IMG/VR virus record: IMGVR_UViG_3300006565_000009
Span: 1 to 20,051 of that record
Reading direction: 5' to 3' (one strand)
Length of the DNA stretch: 20,051 bases
DNA from: a virus
Shown: positions 1-7,193 of the stretch, one piece after another
How positions within the stretch are numbered: position 1 is the stretch's first letter
Layout: every line of letters starts with the position of its first letter
Made by a program: the position numbers and the translations under genes
Notes under the pieces: generated by a model
Told to the model about the DNA's origin: nothing
The model's input: the letters and a program-made list of their open reading frames with translations, nothing else
The model's database searches: none

Positions 1-486
1 GTAACTGATATTGCGTTTGCAAATACAGGTGCTACTGGTATTGGATCAACTGTCTACTATGTTACTAACTTAGATGGTGTTTCTACTGCAAGTTCTATCA
101 CAGTTGACTCTAATGTTGGTGTAGCAATAACTAATGCTCCAATCATTGCTGTTGGTTCTACATCTGTTACTGTTGGTCTTGGAATGACAATGGCAGGACA
201 AGCACTCGCTGGTATTGGATCTACTGTCACGTTCAGTAACTTAACTAGCGAAACAAAACTCGCTATTGACATAGAAGCAGGAGTAGTTGGAACAGTTACA
301 TCCTTCTACGGAGATGCTGCTACGAAGGTATTCAGAGGTAACTCTGCTAATATCATTCGACAAGTCGGTGGTGCTGGTACATTCATGAGTGGATCCTTTG
401 AACCTAATGGTGGAGGAACCATTGATGGTAAAGGTACTGTTGGTATAGGAACTACAACCATCCAAGTTAACGCACTCTCTGCATAA
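1..486 (+). CDS. C-terminal part of a virion structural protein (5' end outside window)
   Basis: The frame is open from base 1 to the TAA at 484-486, giving 161 visible residues with no plausible start required inside the window, so this is the tail of a longer gene. The composition is typical of a beta-rich phage virion protein: Gly, Thr, Ser, Val and Ile dominate, there are almost no Cys or Trp, and motifs such as GIGSTVT and GIGTTTIQV recur, suggesting short repeated beta segments. The last residues read NALSA. Seven bases separate it from the next gene, which runs the same way. It could be a tail, fibre or baseplate-associated protein; the visible part does not identify which. The internal ATG at 184 is not needed as a start because coding clearly continues upstream. 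Confidence 0.75.
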   Translation, partial: VTDIAFANTGATGIGSTVYYVTNLDGVSTASSITVDSNVGVAITNAPIIAVGSTSVTVGLGMTMAGQALAGIGSTVTFSNLTSETKLAIDIEAGVVGTVTSFYGDAATKVFRGNSANIIRQVGGAGTFMSGSFEPNGGGTIDGKGTVGIGTTTIQVNALSA

Positions 487-492
487 TATGAT

Positions 493-879
493 ATGATTTT
501 CACTGAATTGACTTCAGAAAACTTTCTGTTATTTGCCATTAAACATTACGAAAATCCCCAAGCAGTAACCAAAGAAGATTTTGAAAAGGACTTAAATCAC
601 TTTAAGTACATCAAGAGATTATTAAAAAGATACAGGAATACAGGTGAGCTCAAAGCTCACCTTCTTCTTAATCACTTTATTATTCTCTATAATATCTTTG
701 GGGAAGGAACAACTGCTATGTTGTTCTATAAAATTGAAGAGGAAATGTGGGATATTATGAAAACATTTGTTGTTTTCTTAGATAAATTGCCTGAATATCC
801 TAAATGTTTTATTCATGATATCGAAGTTGATGAATATTGTCTCGCAGAACTAGGAAGAATCTATGATGAGAAGAAGTAA
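493..879 (+). CDS. Conserved hypothetical phage protein, 128 aa
   Basis: An ORF of 128 residues starts at ATG 493, seven bases after the previous stop. The protein is helical-looking, aromatic-rich and fairly charged, with a long hydrophobic stretch around residues 52-75 (HLLLNHFIILYNIFGEG) and an acidic, aromatic C-terminal half. There is no signal peptide. The central hydrophobic part carries charged residues and looks like a buried helix rather than a certain membrane span. No catalytic motif is seen. From memory, similar small proteins occur in T4-like marine cyanophages next to structural genes, but I cannot assign a function. No strong Shine-Dalgarno sequence precedes it. Its 3' end overlaps the next gene by 17 bases, which suggests translational coupling. 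Confidence 0.8.
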   Translation: MIFTELTSENFLLFAIKHYENPQAVTKEDFEKDLNHFKYIKRLLKRYRNTGELKAHLLLNHFIILYNIFGEGTTAMLFYKIEEEMWDIMKTFVVFLDKLPEYPKCFIHDIEVDEYCLAELGRIYDEKK

Positions 880-1066
880 ACTTAATAAAATTATTTCTAT
901 CATCAGAGAAGAGATGATGACTGCTAATGCTCCTGGTGCTTCAGGTGGTTTTGGTGCTGATTCTCCTGCCAAAGGTCCAAGAGCTGGATTTTCTCCTGTG
1001 ATGGGTAAGGTGATGAAAAGAAAGAAAAGTTTAGGTGTTTGGTCAAGATCTCTGAGGAAAAAATGA
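863..1066 (+). CDS. Small basic hypothetical protein, 67 aa
   Basis: This 67-residue protein overlaps the end of the upstream gene by 17 bases. An AGGAAG ribosome site at 852-857 lies 5 bases before ATG 863 and 8 before ATG 866, so either Met may be used. The N-terminus is a charged helix (KLNKIISIIREEMM). A Gly/Ala/Pro-rich linker follows (residues ~21-47), and the C-terminus is strongly basic (MKRKKSLGVWSRSLRKK). It resembles small conserved proteins of T4-like cyanophages, function unknown. The stop TGA at 1064-1066 overlaps the next ATG at 1063 as ATGA. The basic tail would suit nucleic-acid or membrane contact, but that is inference only. Confidence 0.75.
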   Translation: MMRRSKLNKIISIIREEMMTANAPGASGGFGADSPAKGPRAGFSPVMGKVMKRKKSLGVWSRSLRKK

Positions 1067-1437
1067 GACCAAGCGAAGCTATGTTGGATCGACTGGAGAG
1101 AGTCATTGAAACTCTTCAGGACAACTCTGTAAAGATGGGACAGATGCTTGCTGTTCATGATGAGAAATTAGACAAGCAGGACAGGATAGATGCAGTACTA
1201 TTTGAGAAAATTGAATCGGTTCACAGAGAAGTTAACCGTCAAAGTAAGGAGATTAAAGCAGGATGTGAGAGAGATATTCGCAAGGTAGATGAAAGATTAC
1301 GTAAGATAGAGATGAAGATGTGGACTATTGCTGGTGCTATTGCCATCATTAGTTTTGTAGTATCACCAATTGGACAAAGAGTTGTTGGAACCTTCTTGAC
1401 ACCAGCACCTCAAACAGGTATGATATCTACAGAGTAA
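1063..1437 (+). CDS. Coiled-coil protein with C-terminal membrane helix, 124 aa
   Basis: I place the start at ATG 1063, which overlaps the previous stop as ATGA and is preceded by a GAGG site at 1054-1057. An in-frame TTG at 1039 would add 8 residues but lacks this support. Residues ~5-82 are highly charged and heptad-like (ERVIETLQDN, VHREVNRQSKEI, RLRKIEMKMW), consistent with a coiled coil. They are followed by one hydrophobic segment (WTIAGAIAIISFVVSPIG, around residues 86-103) and a short Thr/Pro-rich tail. The coiled-coil-plus-one-helix architecture is that of XhlA-like phage proteins, small lysis or membrane accessory proteins, but the resemblance is architectural only. It could act in lysis or in the envelope; certainty is low for function and high for the gene. 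Confidence 0.75.
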   Translation: MRPSEAMLDRLERVIETLQDNSVKMGQMLAVHDEKLDKQDRIDAVLFEKIESVHREVNRQSKEIKAGCERDIRKVDERLRKIEMKMWTIAGAIAIISFVVSPIGQRVVGTFLTPAPQTGMISTE

Positions 1438-1446
1438 TCCTTGTGA

Positions 1447-2415
1447 ATGAATCTAATTGATTCCAAATATATTGGATTAGTATCTTCTAGGTTAATAAAA
1501 TTTAAAAGGGTTAAGTCTGATCTTTATAATTTCAGATGCCCTATTTGTGGCGATTCTAAGAAAAATAAGACCAAGACTAGAGGGTATCTGTATACAATAA
1601 AAGCAGATGTAAATTTTAGGTGTCACAATTGTGGTGCTTCTATGACCTTTAGTAATTTTCTAAAGGAGATAGATCCTGTTATTCATAAACAGTATGTTTT
1701 TGAAAGATTTAAGGATGGTCATACAGGTAGAGGAACTGTTGTTGAGGAACCAAAGTTTAACTTTCAACCTCCAACATTTAAACCTAAGTTAGATTTGCCT
1801 AAGGCATCTCTAAATCCTGCTGCTAAAAACTATCTTGAAAAGAGAAAGTTAGATCCTAATAAATTTTATTATACGGATAAATTTAAAGCATGGTCTAACT
1901 CACATAAACAAACTTTTGATGATGTGAGTTATGATGAACCAAGGATAATTATTCCTTTGTTCTATCAAAAAACTTTGATTGGTTTTCAAGGAAGATCCCT
2001 TGGTCCAAGCAAGGTTAAATATATTACAGTAATGATTAATGATGAAGCACCAAAGATCTACGGACTGGATAACATCAGAAGAGATGCTCCAGTCTTCGTT
2101 ACAGAAGGACCGTTTGATAGCACATTCATACGCAATTCGATTGCTATGTGTGGTGCAGACGGTGATGTTGGGAAGTGGGGTATTAGCGATCCTGTTTGGG
2201 TTTATGATAACGAACCAAGGTCTAAGGAAATTACAACAAGAATCTCCAACACCATCGACAGAGGTGATAAAGTCGTTATCTGGCCAAACAACCTAAAGGA
2301 AAAGGACATAAATGATATGGTTCTTGCTGGACATTCCGTACAGGAACTGCTAGAATCTAACATATATAATGGACTTAAAGCAAAACTGCAATTTAACACC
2401 TGGAAAAGAATATGA
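1447..2415 (+). CDS. 61: DNA primase, T4 gp61-like
   Basis: The protein of 322 residues is close to the 342 of T4 gp61, the primase subunit of the phage primosome, which makes short RNA primers for lagging-strand synthesis together with the gp41 helicase. The N-terminus has a zinc-ribbon: CPICGDS (Cys31, Cys34) and FRCHNCG (Cys59, Cys62), which recognises single-stranded template. The central part contains a TOPRIM catalytic domain: VTEGPFDS, with the conserved Glu near residue 220, then YDNEP with Asp near 254, the expected metal-binding acidic positions. The ATG at 1447 follows the previous stop by nine bases. The stop overlaps the nrdA start as ATGA (2412-2415), so primase and nrdA are probably translated in succession from one transcript. 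Confidence 0.93.
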   Translation: MNLIDSKYIGLVSSRLIKFKRVKSDLYNFRCPICGDSKKNKTKTRGYLYTIKADVNFRCHNCGASMTFSNFLKEIDPVIHKQYVFERFKDGHTGRGTVVEEPKFNFQPPTFKPKLDLPKASLNPAAKNYLEKRKLDPNKFYYTDKFKAWSNSHKQTFDDVSYDEPRIIIPLFYQKTLIGFQGRSLGPSKVKYITVMINDEAPKIYGLDNIRRDAPVFVTEGPFDSTFIRNSIAMCGADGDVGKWGISDPVWVYDNEPRSKEITTRISNTIDRGDKVVIWPNNLKEKDINDMVLAGHSVQELLESNIYNGLKAKLQFNTWKRI

Positions 2416-3434
2416 GCAACGGCATCAAAGTTAAAAAGCGTAATGGAAGAGGAGATGAACCTCTTAACCTAGAGAAGATGCATAGGATGGTTGAAGAGGC
2501 AACCAAGGGCGTTGCAGGAGTATCTGCAAGTCAAGTAGAAATACAATCAGGAATTCAATTTTATGATGGTATTACAACTCAAGAGATTCAAGAGATTTTA
2601 ATTAAGTCTGCTAGTGATCTTATTAGTTTGGATAATCCTAATTATCAGTATGTTGCTGCGAGGTTGTTGCTTTTTGCAGTTCGAAAGAATCTTTATGGGA
2701 AATTGAGAGTACTTCCCCATTTAGAACAGCATATTATGAATTGTACAAATATAGATGTGTATGATAAAGATATTTTTACAAAGTATTCTAAAGAAGAAAT
2801 TGATAAAGTAAATGGATTTATAGACCACGAACGTGACTTTTTGTTTACATATGCTGGATTACGGCAAGTTGTAGATAAATACTTGGTACAAGACCGTAGT
2901 GGTGGCGGTGTTTATGAAACACCACAGTTTATGTACATTATGATCGCATTGACGATCTTCGCAGAATATCCTAAAGAAAAGAGGCTTAATTATGTCAGAC
3001 GATACTACGACGCAATCTCCAAGCACAGAATCAACATCCCCACCCCCATCATGGCAGGAGTCAGAACCCCTTACGTCAATTTGCATCTTGTGTTCTGGTT
3101 GATATTGACGATACCCTCGATAGTATCTTTAGCTCTGATATGGCTATTGGGAAATACGTTGCACAAAGGGCTGGTATCGGTATTAACGCTGGAAGAATCA
3201 GGGGAATCAACGCTAAAATCAGAGACGGAGAGGTTCAGCACACAGGTGTTGTACCCTTCCTTAAAAAATTTGAGTCAACTGTCAGATGTTGCACACAAAA
3301 CGGTATTAGAGGCGGCTCCGCAACTGTCCACTTTCCTATCTGGCATCAAGAGATCAGCGACATCTTGGTACTCAAAAACAACAAAGGAACAGAAGACAAC
3401 AGAGTCAGAAAACTCGACTACAGCATCCAATTAA
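2412..3434 (+). CDS. nrdA: Ribonucleotide reductase large subunit NrdA, 5' portion (gene frameshifted near 3070)
   Basis: This is the N-terminal part of class Ia ribonucleotide reductase alpha subunit, which reduces ribonucleoside diphosphates to deoxy forms for phage DNA synthesis. Residues ~4-95 form an ATP-cone (IKVKKRNGRG, PLNLEKMHRMVEEATKGV, and a segment ending in PNYQYVAARLLL), the allosteric activity site. The NrdA barrel begins after this and family-like sequence continues to IPTPIMAGVRTP at about 3070. Beyond that the frame runs on to a stop at 3434, but the residues (YVNLHLVFWLIL onward) are unlike any NrdA. The correct continuation is found one frame back. The true 5' part is therefore 2412-3070 and the last ~120 residues are an artefact of the shift. 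The start ATG overlaps the primase stop. Confidence 0.85.
   Translation: MSNGIKVKKRNGRGDEPLNLEKMHRMVEEATKGVAGVSASQVEIQSGIQFYDGITTQEIQEILIKSASDLISLDNPNYQYVAARLLLFAVRKNLYGKLRVLPHLEQHIMNCTNIDVYDKDIFTKYSKEEIDKVNGFIDHERDFLFTYAGLRQVVDKYLVQDRSGGGVYETPQFMYIMIALTIFAEYPKEKRLNYVRRYYDAISKHRINIPTPIMAGVRTPYVNLHLVFWLILTIPSIVSLALIWLLGNTLHKGLVSVLTLEESGESTLKSETERFSTQVLYPSLKNLSQLSDVAHKTVLEAAPQLSTFLSGIKRSATSWYSKTTKEQKTTESENSTTASN
3064..3073 (+). other. Frameshift site in nrdA (C-run)
   Basis: The upstream frame reads V-R-T-P at 3060-3071 and the downstream frame reads L-R-Q-F-A-S-C from 3071. Joined, they give VRTPLRQFASC, which is what an intact NrdA should read. The join needs one extra base, and the sequence has four C's (3067-3070) where five would restore the frame. 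A one-base deletion in a homopolymer (sequencing or assembly error, or a real mutation) is the simplest explanation. A -1 ribosomal slip after CCT would give the same product, but the site is not a good slippery heptamer. Confidence 0.85.
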
Positions 3435-4744
3435 GTAAATTATTCTATGAGCGATTTATCCAAAACAGTACTATTAGCCTATTCAGCCCTCATGATGTGC
3501 CTGGGTTGTATGACGCTTTTGGTAGCGATTCCTTTGACGAACTCTATACTAGATACGAATCAGACGAATCTATCCCCCGAACCACAATCGGAGCTCAAGA
3601 TCTTATAATAGATCTGTTGAAAGAAAGAGCAGAAACTGGTAGAATATATTTGATGAACATAGATCATTGTAATTCTCACTCATCCTTTTTGGATAAAGTA
3701 GAGATGAGCAATCTATGTCAAGAGATTACTCTACCAACCAAACCTATACAACATATTGACGATGAAACTGGAGAAATTGCTCTCTGTATCCTTAGTGCTA
3801 TTAATATTGGCAAAATTAGGGATGTTTCGGATCTTGAAAGTCTTTGCGATCTTAGTGTTAGGAGTCTTGATGAACTCATTGATTTTCAAGGATACCCAGT
3901 CAGAGCAGCAGAGATCGCTACAAAGGCAAGAAGATCCTTGGGAGTTGGTTTTATTGGACTCGCACACTACCTTGCCAAGCAAGGCGTTAAGTACGAAGAT
4001 CCAGAGGCATGGAAGTTAATTCATGATCTTACTGAAGTATTCCAGTATAACCTAGTTAAATCTTCGGTTAATCTTGCTAAAGAAAAAGGTGCTTGTACTT
4101 ATTCTGATAGAACTAAGTATGCTCAAGGTATTCTTAATATTGATACTTATAAGAAAGATGTTGATGAATTAGTTCCAAATAATTTAAATTGTGATTGGGA
4201 ATCGCTTAGGGAGGAAGTAAAGCAGTATGGTATTCGTAATAGCACTCTATCTGCTCAAATGCCCTCAGAGTCTTCTTCTGTTGTATGTAATGCCACTAAT
4301 GGTATTGAACCACCTAGAGGATATCTCTCTGTTAAGAAATCAAAGAAAGGACCACTCAAACAGATAGTTCCGCAGTATAATACTCTTAAGAATAATTATA
4401 CTCTTCTTTGGGATATGCCAAACAATACTGGTTACATCAATATCGTTGCTGTAATGCAGAAGTTCTTTGATCAGGCAATTTCTGGAAACTGGTCTTATAA
4501 TCCTCAACATTTTGATGGTAATGAAGTTCCAACAAGTGTTATGGCACAAGATTTATTAACCACATATAAGTATGGTTGGAAGACATCTTATTATCAGAAT
4601 ACTTATGATATTAAAACTGATGAAGTTGATTTATCAGTTCCTAATACAGAAGATGTAGGTATTCAGGGTAGTACACAATTGAATAGTTTAATAGAAGAAT
4701 TAGCAAACGCAACTGAAGAGGAGTGTGAGTCCTGTGCCATCTAA
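3071..4744 (+). CDS. nrdA: Ribonucleotide reductase large subunit NrdA, 3' portion
   Basis: The frame containing this part is open from 2990, and recognisable NrdA sequence begins at codon 3071 (LRQFASCVLVDIDDTLDS). It holds the catalytic residues of class Ia reductase: the first redox Cys at 3089 (FASC), the N-x-C-x-E triad in NLCQE (Asn 3710, thiyl-radical Cys 3716, Glu 3722), the second redox Cys at 3785 (ALCIL), and the C-terminal CESCAI shuttle cysteines re-reduced by thioredoxin or glutaredoxin. The ATG at 3140 (MAIGKYVAQRAG) is an internal methionine, not a natural start. Together with the 5' portion the gene would encode about 777 residues, against 754 in T4. nrdB follows directly, so both subunits come from one transcript. 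Confidence 0.92.
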   Translation, partial: LRQFASCVLVDIDDTLDSIFSSDMAIGKYVAQRAGIGINAGRIRGINAKIRDGEVQHTGVVPFLKKFESTVRCCTQNGIRGGSATVHFPIWHQEISDILVLKNNKGTEDNRVRKLDYSIQLSKLFYERFIQNSTISLFSPHDVPGLYDAFGSDSFDELYTRYESDESIPRTTIGAQDLIIDLLKERAETGRIYLMNIDHCNSHSSFLDKVEMSNLCQEITLPTKPIQHIDDETGEIALCILSAINIGKIRDVSDLESLCDLSVRSLDELIDFQGYPVRAAEIATKARRSLGVGFIGLAHYLAKQGVKYEDPEAWKLIHDLTEVFQYNLVKSSVNLAKEKGACTYSDRTKYAQGILNIDTYKKDVDELVPNNLNCDWESLREEVKQYGIRNSTLSAQMPSESSSVVCNATNGIEPPRGYLSVKKSKKGPLKQIVPQYNTLKNNYTLLWDMPNNTGYINIVAVMQKFFDQAISGNWSYNPQHFDGNEVPTSVMAQDLLTTYKYGWKTSYYQNTYDIKTDEVDLSVPNTEDVGIQGSTQLNSLIEELANATEEECESCAI

Positions 4745-4754
4745 AGTGAAAGGA

Positions 4755-5885
4755 ATGACGGTATTTAATACCGCAGATATAAACACCAAGAAACAACCAA
4801 TGTTTTTTGGTGCTCCTCTAGGAGTTCAAAGATATGATAATTTTAAATATCCTCAGTTTGAGAATCTAACAAAATCTCAACTGGGATATTTTTGGCGACC
4901 AGAAGAAGTTTCTTTACAGAAAGATCGTGGAGACTATCAAACGCTTCGTCCAGAACAGAAGCACATCTATACGAGCAATCTTAAATACCAGATCATGCTC
5001 GATAGTGTACAAGGCCGTGCTCCTGGTATGGCTTTCTTACCTTACTGTTCTCTACCTGAGTTAGAGGCATGTATGGAAGCATGGTCTTTTATGGAGATGA
5101 TCCATAGCAGATCATATACTTATGTGATTAAGAATGTATATTCTGATCCATCAGAGGTATTTGATACGATTATTAAAGATGATCGTATTCTAGAACGTGC
5201 TGCTAGTGTAACTGGATCATATGATGATTTTATTAATTACGCACAGGAGTATGGTCAGAGTAGTGCTTGGACACCTGAGATGAAGGATCATCCTAACTCT
5301 GAATGGACAATCAAAGATCTCAAAAAACATTTATATAGGGCAGTCGCTAATGTCAACATCTTGGAGGGTATTCGTTTTTACGTATCTTTTGCTTGCTCTT
5401 TTGCTTTCGGTGAGCTCAAGCTCATGGAGGGATCCGCAAAAATCATATCCCTCATTGCACGAGATGAGAATCAACACCTCGCCATTACCCAAAACATAAT
5501 AAACAATTGGAGAAAGGGTGATGATCCTGATATGGTTGAGATAATGAAGGAAGAGGAGCAGTGGACATATGATATGTTTGATAAGTGTGTGAATGAGGAG
5601 AAGAAGTGGGCAGAGTACTTATTTAAAGATGGATCAATGATCGGTCTTAATGATAAACTTCTACAACAGTATGTTGAGTTTATTGCTAATAAGAGATTAA
5701 GAGGAATTGGTTTAAAACCATTATATGATATTCCAGCAAAAAATAATCCATTACCTTGGACAGAGCATTGGATTAGTTCTAAGGGTCTTCAAGTAGCACC
5801 ACAAGAAACTGAAGTAGAATCTTACATTGTAGGGGGAATTAAACAAGATGTTAAAAAAGACACCTTCGCAGGATTTAAACTCTGA
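4755..5885 (+). CDS. nrdB: Ribonucleotide reductase small subunit NrdB (class Ia)
   Basis: This is the radical-generating beta subunit that partners NrdA. The di-iron and tyrosyl-radical signature is complete: EMIHSRSY supplies Glu and His ligands and the radical Tyr exactly four residues after the His, as in E. coli (E115, H118, Y122). LEGIRFYVSFACSFAF supplies the third Glu region, and ARDENQHL the final Glu-x-x-His pair. From ATG 4755 (MTVFNTADIN) the length is 376 residues; T4 NrdB has 388. I prefer 4755 because it is where the family normally begins, but GTG at 4725 or 4734 is possible: a GAGGAG site at 4718-4723, inside the end of nrdA, sits 10 bases before GTG 4734. The gene lies 10 bases after the nrdA stop. 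Confidence 0.93.
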   Translation: MTVFNTADINTKKQPMFFGAPLGVQRYDNFKYPQFENLTKSQLGYFWRPEEVSLQKDRGDYQTLRPEQKHIYTSNLKYQIMLDSVQGRAPGMAFLPYCSLPELEACMEAWSFMEMIHSRSYTYVIKNVYSDPSEVFDTIIKDDRILERAASVTGSYDDFINYAQEYGQSSAWTPEMKDHPNSEWTIKDLKKHLYRAVANVNILEGIRFYVSFACSFAFGELKLMEGSAKIISLIARDENQHLAITQNIINNWRKGDDPDMVEIMKEEEQWTYDMFDKCVNEEKKWAEYLFKDGSMIGLNDKLLQQYVEFIANKRLRGIGLKPLYDIPAKNNPLPWTEHWISSKGLQVAPQETEVESYIVGGIKQDVKKDTFAGFKL

Positions 5886-5985
5886 TGAAGAGTTTAGAAG
5901 GATTTGGATGGAGATGGATCGTATAGAACCTCTTACACCAACTCCTATTTGGCATCCTGATAATTATAAAAAAGTGGATGAATAA
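5848..5985 (+). CDS. Small hypothetical protein, 45 aa, overlapping nrdB end
   Basis: This 45-residue frame starts at ATG 5848 inside the last codons of nrdB (38-base overlap) and ends at TAA 5983-5985. A purine-rich AGGGGG at 5831-5836 lies 11 bases upstream and could serve as its ribosome site. The protein is acidic and Trp/Pro-containing (EEFRRIWMEMDRIEP, then TPTPIWHPDNY). This composition looks like a real small phage protein, and the frame fills the gap exactly up to the next late promoter, whose box overlaps its stop. No function is recognised. It may be a reductase-operon accessory peptide by position only. Confidence 0.55.
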   Translation: MLKKTPSQDLNSDEEFRRIWMEMDRIEPLTPTPIWHPDNYKKVDE

Positions 5986-5988
5986 ATA
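5981..5988 (+). promoter_or_regulatory. Late promoter -10 box (AATAAATA)
   Basis: The box matches the cyanophage late motif NATAAATA (T4: TATAAATA), recognised by RNA polymerase with the gp55/gp33-type late sigma and coactivator. Its last base is 25 nt before the ATG at 6014, within the 21-36 nt range seen for the other late boxes here, and it lies at the boundary between the nrd block and the structural block. Confidence 0.6.
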
Positions 5989-6013
5989 CTAAGATATAGT
6001 GTCTGGAAGCCAG

Positions 6014-7183
6014 ATGAAATCTTTTACACAATTCATATCTGAAAAGAAAAATAGTAATAAGAAGGGTAATACTAGTGGAACTAAAAGTACTAAAGGTTCT
6101 GGATCTGGGAATATAGGTAGTGCAGAGAATAAATTTAGATCTACTTCAGGTAAAGTTGATACTAATACAGTAAGGCAGACAACATCACAAGTAGCAGACA
6201 CTGCTACAAATACTCCTCAAGGACAAAAGGCATTTCGTGATGCAATAAGAGATTCACAGGGTACACCACCATCAACACCTACTCAGAAAACTAAGGTTAA
6301 GGCTAAATTAGATAGATATGTTCAGAAAGATTTATTTGGAGATGGTGCAGAAGCATTAAAAGATAGAATAGATCCAAATCAAAGATATTCTAGACCTGCA
6401 ACAAAAGGGTGGACTGGAGGAATAGAACAACCAGCAACGAAGGTAAGTGGTAAGAGTTTTGATCAATTAAAAAAAGAGATTGATTCAAAAGTAGATAGAA
6501 GATCTACCAATAAACCCCCTCAAGGTACTCAATTTAAACGTACTAAAGGTGGAGCACTTGCGACAAAACAAGATTTAACACCCCCATCATTTAAACCCAG
6601 TAATAATAAGACTGTAGTAAAAGATTTAAAGAAGAATAATAAAAATTTTAAAAACTTATTTAAGGATTCTCTTAAAACTGCTAAGGATAGTAAGGTATTA
6701 AACAAAGGAGCTAAGACATTCCAAAAGTTTGCTAATAATCCTGCAGTAAAGGGTGTTACTAAGGTTGGTGGTAAACTTACAGGACCTGCTTTTGCTGCTC
6801 TTGATGTTAAAGGTGAGTTTGATGCTGCAAAAGAACAAGGAAGGACTAATAGAGGTGCTTTAACTAAAGCTGGTGTTAAAGTTGGTGCTGGTTATGCTGG
6901 TTGGGCAGCAGGTGCTAAAGCAGGTGCTGCTACAGGTGCAGCATTAGGTAGTTTCTTCCCAGGTCCAGGAACTGCTATAGGTGGAGCAATTGGTGGTATA
7001 GCAGGTGGTTTGACTGGATATTGGGCTGGTTCTAAATTAGCTGGTTCAACTTATGACAAAATTGCAGGACCAACTCAAAAGCAAAAAGATGCAGTTGCAA
7101 ATGCTCAAGTTGCTATAACAAAGGCGAAGGAGAAAAAGAAATTAAAAACTGGTGTTTATTTGAATACTGGTAAGTATTCTTAG
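6014..7183 (+). CDS. Putative capsid-internal protein with T4-type capsid-targeting sequence and glycine zipper, 389 aa
   Basis: I set the start at ATG 6014 because a GGAAG site (6005-6009) precedes it and because the resulting N-terminus, MKSFTQFISE, closely parallels the capsid-targeting sequence of T4 internal proteins (MKTYQEFIAE). GTG at 5999 would add five residues and hide this. In T4 the prohead protease gp21 cleaves after the Glu of an (I/L)-x-E motif; here I-S-E|K is present. The next ~200 residues are low-complexity, Lys/Asn/Thr/Ser-rich and basic. Residues ~270-345 form a Gly/Ala-rich, hydrophobic stretch (GYAGWAAGAKAG, AIGGAIGGIAGG) of glycine-zipper type that could insert into membranes. 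It has its own late promoter. An internal head protein ejected with DNA is my inference; a plain structural protein is the alternative. Confidence 0.8.
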   Translation: MKSFTQFISEKKNSNKKGNTSGTKSTKGSGSGNIGSAENKFRSTSGKVDTNTVRQTTSQVADTATNTPQGQKAFRDAIRDSQGTPPSTPTQKTKVKAKLDRYVQKDLFGDGAEALKDRIDPNQRYSRPATKGWTGGIEQPATKVSGKSFDQLKKEIDSKVDRRSTNKPPQGTQFKRTKGGALATKQDLTPPSFKPSNNKTVVKDLKKNNKNFKNLFKDSLKTAKDSKVLNKGAKTFQKFANNPAVKGVTKVGGKLTGPAFAALDVKGEFDAAKEQGRTNRGALTKAGVKVGAGYAGWAAGAKAGAATGAALGSFFPGPGTAIGGAIGGIAGGLTGYWAGSKLAGSTYDKIAGPTQKQKDAVANAQVAITKAKEKKKLKTGVYLNTGKYS

Positions 7184-7184
7184 A

Positions 7185-7192
7185 TATAAATA
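7185..7192 (+). promoter_or_regulatory. Late promoter -10 box (TATAAATA)
   Basis: This is a perfect match to the T4 late-promoter box, starting just after the TAG stop of the upstream gene and ending 28 nt before the ATG at 7221. By T4 geometry transcription should begin near 7198, inside the left arm of the inverted repeat at 7194-7201. Confidence 0.7.
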
Positions 7193-7193
7193 T

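Noticed and set aside
850-1158. A minus-strand ORF of 102 residues over 850-1158
   Set aside because: It is antisense to two well-supported overlapping plus-strand genes and has no ribosome site or promoter.
2874-2881. GATAAATA inside nrdA as a late promoter
   Set aside because: It is within coding sequence, far from any start codon, and expected by chance in AT-rich DNA.
3064-3073. An intron or intein insertion explaining the nrdA split
   Set aside because: The two parts join with no intervening sequence; only one base is missing.
3072-3434. The hydrophobic C-terminal extension of the first nrdA frame as a membrane domain
   Set aside because: It is an out-of-frame reading of conserved nrdA sequence.
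3140-4744. A separate gene starting at ATG 3140
   Set aside because: The residues before ATG 3140 in the same frame (LRQFASC onward) are recognisable NrdA, so the Met is internal.
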